Shown: piece by piece, positions 54,343-61,863 of the stretch | How positions within the stretch are numbered: position 1 is the stretch's first letter | Layout: each line of letters starts with the position of its first letter | Origin: Solibacteraceae bacterium | GTDB lineage: Bacteria; Acidobacteriota; Terriglobia; Bryobacterales; Bryobacteraceae | Direction of reading: 5' to 3' | Length of the DNA stretch: 64,000 bases | Assembly: GCA_021324015.1 (NCBI GenBank) | Contig: JAJPJX010000159.1 | Span: forward strand, 1 to 64,000 | Notes under the pieces: model-generated | Told to the model about the DNA's origin: nothing | What the model saw: the letters and a program-made list of their open reading frames with translations, nothing else | Database searches by the model: none | Made by a program: the position numbers and the translations under genes

Positions 54343-55359
54343 ATGGCCGTACGGATGAAGGACATCGCCCGGGATCTGGGGTTGTCGGTCGTGACGGTGT
54401 CCAAAGTCCTGCGAGACCACCCGGACATTGGGCCGGAAACGCGAGAGCGGGTGCTCAAGCGGATGAAAGAGCTCAATTACCGGCCGAACCTGGCGGCGCG
54501 GGCTCTGGTGACCGGGCGCAGCCACATTGTCGGGCTCGTGGTCCCGGATCTGCTGCACCCTTTTTTCGCGGAGGTGGCCAAGGGGCTGTCCAGCGTGTTC
54601 CACACCAAGGGCTATAACCTGGTGATCTCCTCTTCGGAGGAAGATGCAGAACTCGAGCAGCAGGAGATCGAACAACTGCTGGCCCGCCAGGTCGACGCGG
54701 TGCTGGTGGCCTCCTCGCAGTGGAGCGTGGAGAGTTTCCGGCGGATCGAGGAGCAAAAGACGCCCTATATTCTGATCGACCGGAAGTTCGCCGGCCTGAG
54801 GTCGAATTTTGTGGGCGTGGATGATGAGCGGGTAGGGGCGCTGGCCACCGAGCACCTGATCGAGGTGGGGTGCCGAACCATCGCGCACGTCGGGGGGCCG
54901 CAGGTGAGCACGGCGGTGGGGCGGCTGTTTGGCTATCGCCATGCGCTGATGCGGCGGGGCGTGGCGGTCTCGCCGGACTATATCGTGGAGCGGGAGCAGA
55001 GGGCCACGGATGCGAGCGGATACCAAGCCATGGTGCAACTGCTGGGATTAGATCCCCGCCCGGACGGCGTCTTTTGCTATAACGACCCGACTGCGATCGG
55101 CGTAATGAAAGCCATTCTGGACGCGGGACTGCGCATCCCGGAGGACGTGGCGGTGGTGGGCTGCGGCAACGCCCGCTATGCCGATTTTCTGAGGGTCCCG
55201 CTGACCAGCGTGGATCAGCAAAGCGAGGCGATCGGGGACCGCGCGGCGCGGCTGGCGTTGAGCGTGATCGAAGCCAAGACGCCCCAGCGCCCGGCGACGG
55301 TGCTGCTGGAGCCCCGGCTGATCGTGCGCGAATCCAGCCGGCGGCCGAAGCCGGCTTAG
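54343..55359 (+). CDS. LacI-family transcriptional regulator
   Basis: A 338-residue regulator from ATG 54343; an in-frame GTG at 54289 would place the putative operator inside the gene and is rejected. The helix-turn-helix MKDIARDLGLSVVTVSKVLR with the hinge helix ending NYRPNLAARAL is typical, followed by a periplasmic-binding-protein-like effector domain (HIVGLVVPDLLHPFFAEVAKG, PDGVFCYNDPTAIGVMKAIL, PLTSVDQQSEAIGDRAARLA). It very probably represses the upstream TonB receptor and itself through the shared TAAAGTTAACG sites. The effector, presumably a sugar, is unknown. It converges with the next gene, their stops overlapping by four bases. Confidence 0.88.
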   Translation: MAVRMKDIARDLGLSVVTVSKVLRDHPDIGPETRERVLKRMKELNYRPNLAARALVTGRSHIVGLVVPDLLHPFFAEVAKGLSSVFHTKGYNLVISSSEEDAELEQQEIEQLLARQVDAVLVASSQWSVESFRRIEEQKTPYILIDRKFAGLRSNFVGVDDERVGALATEHLIEVGCRTIAHVGGPQVSTAVGRLFGYRHALMRRGVAVSPDYIVEREQRATDASGYQAMVQLLGLDPRPDGVFCYNDPTAIGVMKAILDAGLRIPEDVAVVGCGNARYADFLRVPLTSVDQQSEAIGDRAARLALSVIEAKTPQRPATVLLEPRLIVRESSRRPKPA

Positions 55360-56609
55360 ACGGCCAGCGGATAGCGGAGGGAATCGAGCAGCCAATCGCG
55401 GTTGGTGCTGAGGGCGCTGGTGAGTCGTTCGCAGAGCGTCTCTCTTTGTTCAAAGAGACGGTAACCCTCGCGCGGGCGCAGATAGCCGGCGGCGCGAGGG
55501 TCGTTCTCCGGAGCTTGCTCGCGGCGACGGCGATTCTCGAGCAGCGCTTTGACCAGGAACGGCATTACCACGGTGTAGTCGGCCTGCATGCTCTCGGTGG
55601 TTTGCAGGTAGCTGTCTTTATCGACCTTTCCCCAGGTGACCGCCTCGGCCGGCGGGCAAGAGGAGAGCGAACCGTCGGTCACCGGGGCGGTGACGATCTG
55701 GACATCGAACTGATAGCCGCGGACTTCCGGCAGGCCGAGGATCTGACCGAGGGCGGGCTCCGGCTGCAAGTTGTAGTTCTTGGGTACGCCGCCCCCTAAA
55801 ATGAGGGTGGCGAGAGCGTGCGCGGGATGATCGAAGAGGCCCCAGCGGTGGTAGGCGCAGGCTTCGAAGACCTCGGCGTGCAAGTCCAACTCGAAGCCGT
55901 ACTCGGGAATCAGGCCGGCGCGGCGCATGGCCCAAAGCTTCATGGAGTTCAGGAAGACGCTGCCATCGGCGGGCGCGCCCACCAGGATGGGGATGGCCAG
56001 GCGGTGGCAGGTGGATAGCAGGCCGGCGGGGACGCCATTACGCTGCTCCTGGGCGGCGTAGTAAGCTCCCAGACGGTAGCGCAGTTCGGTGCCGGTCATC
56101 TTCTTCTGGAATTCCGGGCGGGAGAGGACGGCGCTGAGGAAGCGGTCCTGATCGAGCAGCACACCCTCCTCGAAGGCCATGTCGGTGACACGGATGATCT
56201 GCTCGTCGCGCAGCCGGGCATCGTCGCTGTGGATGGAGACCTCGCGGATGGGATCGGCGGTGTAAGCGTCCAGACTGCGATGTCCGTCGTGGTAGCACAC
56301 AGCATCGGTGGTGCTGATATAGGCCACCCAGCCGGTTTCGAGCAGCGGGATCAGCCAGGTGAGATGCTGGCCGGAGACCGTGACCGGACCGGAGATGGAG
56401 ACGGTGAGGGGGCAGCCCAAGCCGATGGCATGATCCAGAATGGTATAGATGCGCCGCAGGTATGCGCCGCCGAAGGCCGGGAGACAGTCTCGAAACAGCT
56501 CGTCAAGGTTCTGGCATTCGTCCACGCGTCGAACGCGCACCGGGCGGAGGCGGGCGATGCCGCGTGCCTCAGGGGCCGCGGGCGGAGAAGGGTGAGACTG
56601 TGGGGGCAT
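55356..56609 (-). CDS. Deoxyhypusine-synthase-like protein
   Basis: A 417-residue protein from ATG 56609; a longer frame to 56813 would run into the sigma gene's control region. The deoxyhypusine synthase fold is indicated by PLTVSISGPVTVSGQHL, the AYISTTDAVCYHD NAD-region segment and LILGGGVPKNYNLQPEP, in which Lys277 matches the enzyme-intermediate lysine of the family. Bacteria lack eIF5A, so bacterial members act on small amines instead, for example making homospermidine or bis-guanidino polyamines. This one could be a polyamine synthase, but the acceptor cannot be decided. It diverges from the sigma factor gene. Confidence 0.78.
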   Translation of the reverse strand: MPPQSHPSPPAAPEARGIARLRPVRVRRVDECQNLDELFRDCLPAFGGAYLRRIYTILDHAIGLGCPLTVSISGPVTVSGQHLTWLIPLLETGWVAYISTTDAVCYHDGHRSLDAYTADPIREVSIHSDDARLRDEQIIRVTDMAFEEGVLLDQDRFLSAVLSRPEFQKKMTGTELRYRLGAYYAAQEQRNGVPAGLLSTCHRLAIPILVGAPADGSVFLNSMKLWAMRRAGLIPEYGFELDLHAEVFEACAYHRWGLFDHPAHALATLILGGGVPKNYNLQPEPALGQILGLPEVRGYQFDVQIVTAPVTDGSLSSCPPAEAVTWGKVDKDSYLQTTESMQADYTVVMPFLVKALLENRRRREQAPENDPRAAGYLRPREGYRLFEQRETLCERLTSALSTNRDWLLDSLRYPLAV

Positions 56610-56659
56610 CGTTTTTGACCATAGCAAGCGCCGGAGCGGGGCCGCAACGCGAAGATTTT

Positions 56660-56666
56660 GGAACTT
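56660..56666 (+). promoter_or_regulatory. Possible ECF -35 element before the sigma factor gene
   Basis: GGAACTT is the usual -35 core recognised by ECF sigma factors. No classical -10 (such as GTC or CGTC) follows at 16 bases, where GAATGC is found. The transcript would start near the ATG at 56692. Autoregulation is possible but weakly supported. Confidence 0.28.
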
Positions 56667-56691
56667 TTGTGGTTCTCGCGACGAATGCAAA

Positions 56692-57327
56692 ATGAGCACC
56701 CGAAAAGACATGACGGAACCCGGCGGCGCCCAGGACGACGAGCTGCTCTGGCTGATGATGAACGGCGACGAAGAGGCTTTCGCGGCCCTGTACCGCCGGT
56801 GGCAGGGGGGCATTTACCGCTTTGCGTTGCAGATGAGCGGGTCGCCGTCTGCGGCCGAAGACGTGACGCAAGAGGTTTTTCTGACGCTGATGCGCGACGC
56901 GCGGAATTACGACCCGGGGCGCGGCTCGCTGGGGGCGTACCTGTACGGAATCGCGCGAAACCAGGTGCTGCGCTGGCTGGAGCGAGGGCGGGCGGACGTG
57001 CCGCTTTCCGGCGCGCCGGAAGATGGCGAGGAAGCTGGCCTGCCGGCATCGGCCGATAATCCGCTGGGTGACCTGACACGGCAGGAGACCGTGGAGGCGG
57101 TGCGCCGGGCGGTGCTGGCGCTGCCGCCGCACTATCGCGAGGCGGTGGTGCTGTGCGATCTGGAGGAAATGGATTATGCCGCGGCGGCGGAAGTGCTGGA
57201 GTGTTCGGTCGGCACAGTGCGGTCCCGGTTGCACCGGGCGCGCGGACTGCTGCTCGAGAAGTTACGGGTCAGCGCGGAGAAAGAGGCTTCCCTGCGGAAG
57301 CTGAATCCGGCGAGGTGCCTCATATGA
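56692..57327 (+). CDS. ECF-type RNA polymerase sigma factor
   Basis: A 211-residue sigma factor. Region 2 is visible as AFAALYRRWQGGIYRFALQM, then SAAEDVTQEVFLTLMRDA and LGAYLYGIARNQVLRWLE; an acidic/Pro linker follows, and region 4 as LPPHYREAVVLCDLEEMDYA with GTVRSRLHRARGLLLEKL. The stop overlaps the start of the anti-sigma gene by four bases (ATGA), the normal arrangement for a sigma/anti-sigma pair. It competes for RNA polymerase when its partner releases it. Target genes are unknown, though the third gene of the operon is likely one. Confidence 0.9.
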   Translation: MSTRKDMTEPGGAQDDELLWLMMNGDEEAFAALYRRWQGGIYRFALQMSGSPSAAEDVTQEVFLTLMRDARNYDPGRGSLGAYLYGIARNQVLRWLERGRADVPLSGAPEDGEEAGLPASADNPLGDLTRQETVEAVRRAVLALPPHYREAVVLCDLEEMDYAAAAEVLECSVGTVRSRLHRARGLLLEKLRVSAEKEASLRKLNPARCLI

Positions 57328-58052
57328 ACTGTCAGGAATTCGAGGAAATCGTGGTGGAGGCGGCGCGCGGCCGTTCCGCGGAGGGAGGACTGCCCGCCGG
57401 CGGACTGGCGCACGCGGAAACGTGCGCGGATTGCGCAGCGCGGCTGGCCGGTCAACGGGCGTTGAGCGCGGGACTGCGGGCGCTGGCCGGGAGCATGGCG
57501 GAGCAACAGGCCCCGGGCCGCGTGGAATCGGCACTGCGGAGCGCCTTCCGCGGGCAGACGGCTTTGCCGGGGCGCAAGCCGGCGGGCACCCGGCGCTGGT
57601 ACGGTTGGGCGGCTCTGGCTGCGGCGTGCCTGATCCTGGGAGTGGTGACGGTGGGCCGTGTGTTATCCGGACCACGGGCCCCGCAGGCACGGCCACGCCC
57701 GGCGGTCCCCGCGGAACGCCCGGGGCGGGCGGTGCTTGCGGAGGCGCGACCCGCTCCGGCACCTCCGAAGTTGCGGCGGCAGGAGCAGAGCTCGCGCGCC
57801 GCGGCCCGACGGACGGTGCGACGGGTCCGGCAGCCGCTGGGAGGCGAGGAGCAGGAGGCCGAGTTCGTTCCGCTGCTCTACGGTTCGGCGCCCACGCCGC
57901 TGGACGGGGGCCAGGTGGTGCGGCTGAGGCTGCCACCCTCGGCGCTGGCGGCGTTGGGGTTGCCGGTGAACATGAGCCGCACCGAGGCGGTGCAGGCGGA
58001 CGTGTTGTTTGCCGAGGACGGGATGGCCCGGGCCATCCGCTTCCTCCGGTAG
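57324..58052 (+). CDS. Zinc-type anti-sigma factor, membrane-anchored
   Basis: A 242-residue protein from ATG 57324, overlapping the sigma gene; an upstream in-frame start near 57153 would lie inside the sigma gene and is rejected. The N-terminal zinc anti-sigma motif is complete (His30, Cys34, Cys37 in HAETCADC). One membrane helix (about 95-115, WAALAAACLILGVVTVGRVL) separates it from an Arg/Pro/Ala-rich periplasmic linker and a small beta domain (about 185-242; EFVPLLYGSAPTPLDGGQVV). It should hold the upstream sigma at the membrane until a signal arrives. Confidence 0.85.
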   Translation: MNCQEFEEIVVEAARGRSAEGGLPAGGLAHAETCADCAARLAGQRALSAGLRALAGSMAEQQAPGRVESALRSAFRGQTALPGRKPAGTRRWYGWAALAAACLILGVVTVGRVLSGPRAPQARPRPAVPAERPGRAVLAEARPAPAPPKLRRQEQSSRAAARRTVRRVRQPLGGEEQEAEFVPLLYGSAPTPLDGGQVVRLRLPPSALAALGLPVNMSRTEAVQADVLFAEDGMARAIRFLR

Positions 58053-58087
58053 TCGTGGGTTGAATTTTGAGGATAGAAAGGATCACT

Positions 58088-59047
58088 ATGTACTGCAGGA
58101 GGAAGCAACTTCTAGCCGGCGTGCTGGGTGCGGTGGCGGCCAGCTTCGCGGGGTATGCACAGGATCAGCCCGCGCCTCCGCCCGACCGGCTGTTTTTCAA
58201 CAAGTTCATCGGACCGGGAATGGGCCCGGTCATGATGCAGGGCGGCGTGAGCACGGCGGGAATCCAGTACGTGGCCACGGAAATGGGGTTCGAGGGCAAT
58301 GTGGTCAAGGGCGTGCCATACTCGGCGCAGGCGGTCACCGAGACAACGCAGACGCTCGCAGATGGCAACCGTATCCACCGCACGGTGACCGCGTCGGTGT
58401 ATCGCGACGGAGAAGGGCGTACACGGCGGGAGCAGAGCCTGGCGGCCATCGGCCCGTTCGGCCCTCCGGGCGACGCGCCGCAAACGGTGTTTGTCAACGA
58501 TCCGGTGGCCGGCACGCACTATGTCTTGGAGCCCGGCAGGAAGATTGCGCGTAAGATGCCCGCGCCGCCCTCGGCCGAGCAAAGGGAAAAGATGACGGCG
58601 CGGCTGAAGGCGGCGGGCGCTTCCGCCTCCGGGAACCGGATGTATGTTGTTTCGAGGCAAGGCGGCGCCGGCGAAATGGGCATGGCCATCACGCTGCCGG
58701 CAGGTGGGGCCCAGGCGCAGCCGCAGGTGCGCAACGAATCGCTGGGCACGCAGGTGATCGAGGGTGTGCAGGCGGAAGGCACGCGGACCACGATGACGAT
58801 TGCTGCCGGACAGATCGGCAACGCGCGGCCGATTGAGGTGGTTTCCGAACGCTGGTATTCGCCGGACCTGCAGACCGTGGTGATGACCAAGCACAGCGAC
58901 CCGCGGGTCGGCGAGACGGTGTACCGGCTGACGAACGTCAGCCGCGGTGAGCCCTCCCCCACGCTATTCCAGGTGCCCGCGGACTACACGGTCGAAGAGC
59001 CGCCGGCAATGCCGATGTACGTGCCGTCCAAGCCGGAAACCAAGTAG
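58088..59047 (+). CDS. Secreted protein of the ECF sigma operon, unknown function
   Basis: A 319-residue protein from ATG 58088 (GAAAGGATC upstream; the TTG at 58067 is less suitable). A signal peptide (about 1-24, GVLGAVAASFAGYAQ) precedes a beta-rich body with a repeated pattern: AVTETTQTLADGNRIHRTVT and VYRDGEGRTRREQSLAAIGP, then NDPVAGTHYVLEPGRKIARK and ERWYSPDLQTVVMTKHSDPR. The family is common in acidobacteria without known function. It follows the anti-sigma gene by 35 bp and is probably part of the same transcript, perhaps the periplasmic arm of the stress response. Confidence 0.7.
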   Translation: MYCRRKQLLAGVLGAVAASFAGYAQDQPAPPPDRLFFNKFIGPGMGPVMMQGGVSTAGIQYVATEMGFEGNVVKGVPYSAQAVTETTQTLADGNRIHRTVTASVYRDGEGRTRREQSLAAIGPFGPPGDAPQTVFVNDPVAGTHYVLEPGRKIARKMPAPPSAEQREKMTARLKAAGASASGNRMYVVSRQGGAGEMGMAITLPAGGAQAQPQVRNESLGTQVIEGVQAEGTRTTMTIAAGQIGNARPIEVVSERWYSPDLQTVVMTKHSDPRVGETVYRLTNVSRGEPSPTLFQVPADYTVEEPPAMPMYVPSKPETK

Positions 59048-59055
59048 GCCGGGCC

Positions 59056-59460
<405 letters not shown>

Positions 59461-59537
59461 ACCGTTATTCTGACACCAACCGTAAGGCCGGGCCTCCTTG
59501 ACGGCGGTGATATGATCGCTCCCGAGGAGGGGAGCAG

Positions 59538-60521
59538 ATGTCGATCCGGTGGTGGGCCCTGGGAGTTTTGGCGGTTACTTCGGCTTCCGCGGCGGCCGCG
59601 CGTTCCGCGGTGCTGCTGGTGTTGAACAAGGCCTCCAACGAACTGGCCATTGTCGATCCGGTGAGCCACCAGGTGCTGGGGCGCGTTCCCACCGGTCTGT
59701 CTCCCCACGAGGTCACCGCCTCGGCGGATGGGAGGCTGGCGTTTGTTTCCAACTACGGCACCGGCGAGGCGCCGGGAAACAGCATTTCCGTGATTCAGAT
59801 CGAGCCTCCGAAGGAGGTTCGGCGTTTCCTCCTGGATCCTATGAGCCGGCCGCACGGCATCTGGTTCGCGGGAGGCCGGGTGTACTTCACGGCCGAGGCG
59901 AACAAGCTGATCGGCAGCTATGACCCGGCGGCCAGCCGGGTGAACTGGCTGCTGGGCACAGGGCAGAACAGCACGCATATGGTGCTAGTGAGCCCGGACG
60001 GGAACCGGATCTTCACGGCGAATATCGGCTCCGACAGCATCACAGAATTCGAGCGCACGGGCGGTCCCATGGCTTGGAATGGAACGGTGATACCGGTGGG
60101 CAAGGGGCCGGAGGGCATGGACCTCTCGCCGGACGGCCGGGAGCTGTGGACCGCCCACTCGGGCGACGGCGGGGTCTCCATCATCGACGCGGCGGCCAAG
60201 CGAGTGGTGCAGACGCTGCGGATCGGCACCAAGCGCTCCAACCGGCTGAAGTTTTCGCCGGACGGGCGGCTGGTGCTGGTCTCCGATATGGGGGGCGGCG
60301 AACTGGTAGTGCTCGACGCCCGCGCGCGTAAGGAAGTCAAGCGGCTGTCGCTGGGGCGGAGCCCGGAGGGCATCCTGATGCCGCCCGGGGAGTCGCGTGC
60401 TTATGTGGCGGTGGCCGGGGAGAACCATGTGGCGATCCTGGATCTGAAGACGCTGACGGTGGCGGGACAGATCGAGACGGGGTCCGGGCCGGACGGCCTG
60501 GCGTGGGCGCAGCGTAAGTAA
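59538..60521 (+). CDS. YncE-like secreted beta-propeller protein
   Basis: A 327-residue protein with a signal peptide (about 1-21) and GAGGAGGGG before ATG 59538. The rest is a propeller of the YncE/40-residue repeat type; each blade follows S-P-D-G-R-x-hydrophobic-V, for example TASADGRLAFVSNYGTGEA, LVSPDGNRIFTANIGSDSI, DLSPDGRELWTAHSGDGGV, KFSPDGRLVLVSDMGGGEL. Such proteins bind ligands or act as quinoprotein-like surface propellers. No function can be assigned; the neighbour downstream on the other strand is also a predicted propeller. Confidence 0.82.
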   Translation: MSIRWWALGVLAVTSASAAAARSAVLLVLNKASNELAIVDPVSHQVLGRVPTGLSPHEVTASADGRLAFVSNYGTGEAPGNSISVIQIEPPKEVRRFLLDPMSRPHGIWFAGGRVYFTAEANKLIGSYDPAASRVNWLLGTGQNSTHMVLVSPDGNRIFTANIGSDSITEFERTGGPMAWNGTVIPVGKGPEGMDLSPDGRELWTAHSGDGGVSIIDAAAKRVVQTLRIGTKRSNRLKFSPDGRLVLVSDMGGGELVVLDARARKEVKRLSLGRSPEGILMPPGESRAYVAVAGENHVAILDLKTLTVAGQIETGSGPDGLAWAQRK

Positions 60522-60532
60522 ACGCCGGGCGG

Positions 60533-61777
60533 CTAGCCGATGGGGGTGAACAGGATCAAGGTCCGCGGAATGATCAGGTCGCCGAACTCGGGATCGGTGC
60601 CGTGGATCGAGAACGCGCCTGCCACCCAGGCGTTGCGGGTTCCAGCCAGGGCGAAGACGCCGTTCAGGTGCTGTGCCGCGCCTGCGGTGGGGCTGGCGAT
60701 AATGCGCCAGGCGGAACCGTCGAAGCGCTCGATCAGCGTGTGGTGCTGCCCCACCGTGGCGGCGTCCTCGAACCAGCCCACGGCGTAGATGTCTGAGGCT
60801 GAGAAAGCGGCCACCGCATTCAGGTGATTGGCGTCATTGGCAGCCGTGCTGACGTTTGGGCTGGGGACGACACGCCACTTCGCACCATCCCAGTGCTCGA
60901 CCAGGGTGAGGGCGTTGGGAATTGACGTGTTCAGCAGGAAGCCGACGGCGGTCACGTCCGTGGGCGACACGGCGACCACGCCGTTGAGGATGTTCTGATC
61001 CAGATCCCCATGGAGAGGATTGGGGCTCGGCATGACGGTCCACTGGACCCCGTCGAAGTGCTCCACCAGGGTCTGGTTGGTGTTGGTGATCTGGTCCACC
61101 TGGCTGCCTACGGCCCAGATGTCGGTGGGAGAAGCGGCGGAAACGGCGTTCAGTTGATTGCCGTTGGGGTTTGCGTTGGGACTGGGCATGACGCTCCATT
61201 GCGTGCCGTCCCAATGCTCGACCAGCGTCAGGACGGCACCGTTGGACGCTGCCTGATAGCCCACCGCATAGGCATTCGTGGGCGAGAGGGCGATCACGCC
61301 GTTCAAGGCATTGTTGCCGTGGGTGCTGAGGATGGCCGCCTGCGCGACCTTCCACTGCATGCCGTCCCAGTGCAGGATCAGGGGCTCGAGATTGATCAGG
61401 GTGGCGCAGTGGAAGAAATACCCCACGGCCCACACGTCGCTGGATGAGGTTCCGCCAACGGCGTTGAGCACATTGGCGGTTTCGTCGGCCGGGCAGTTCT
61501 GTGTGCCATGCGCCGGGTTGGGGCTGGGCGCCACGCTCCAGTTCGCGCCGTCGAAGTGCTCGATCAGCGTCTTGGTTTGGTTGGTGGGAAAGTTAGAGCC
61601 GCGGTAACCCACCGCCCAAACGTCGTTGGCAGCGAAGGCGGCGACAGCGTTCAGCGTGACGCCCCGCGGGTATGAACTAGGGGACGGCTGCACGCGGAAG
61701 ATGGAAGACTGCGCGGCCAGGATGCCGGCGGCAAACAGCGCGCAGCCCAACCAGAGAGGCTGGGAAGGCGAGTGCAT
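60533..61777 (-). CDS. Secreted seven-repeat beta-propeller-like protein
   Basis: A 414-residue protein from ATG 61777, with AAGGAGG upstream and a signal peptide (PLWLGCALFAAGILAAQ); a longer frame towards 62281 is rejected. Seven repeats of about 50-60 residues fill the mature part. Each has LNAV/LNGV, then a DxxAVG strand (DVWAVGY, NAYAVGY, DIWAVGS, DVTAVGF, DIYAVGW), then TLxEHWDGxxWxxxPSPN (last repeat lacking its end). This periodic pattern suggests a seven-bladed propeller. Ligand unknown; surface or secreted location is inferred from the signal peptide. Confidence 0.75.
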   Translation of the reverse strand: MHSPSQPLWLGCALFAAGILAAQSSIFRVQPSPSSYPRGVTLNAVAAFAANDVWAVGYRGSNFPTNQTKTLIEHFDGANWSVAPSPNPAHGTQNCPADETANVLNAVGGTSSSDVWAVGYFFHCATLINLEPLILHWDGMQWKVAQAAILSTHGNNALNGVIALSPTNAYAVGYQAASNGAVLTLVEHWDGTQWSVMPSPNANPNGNQLNAVSAASPTDIWAVGSQVDQITNTNQTLVEHFDGVQWTVMPSPNPLHGDLDQNILNGVVAVSPTDVTAVGFLLNTSIPNALTLVEHWDGAKWRVVPSPNVSTAANDANHLNAVAAFSASDIYAVGWFEDAATVGQHHTLIERFDGSAWRIIASPTAGAAQHLNGVFALAGTRNAWVAGAFSIHGTDPEFGDLIIPRTLILFTPIG

Positions 61778-61863
61778 CTCTTCCTCCTTGTATTCTTTCA
61801 GGGTAGCCAGGGTGGGCGGGTGGCGGTGGTAAACAGCGTGTAAACTTCTGGCGCACTGTCCGG

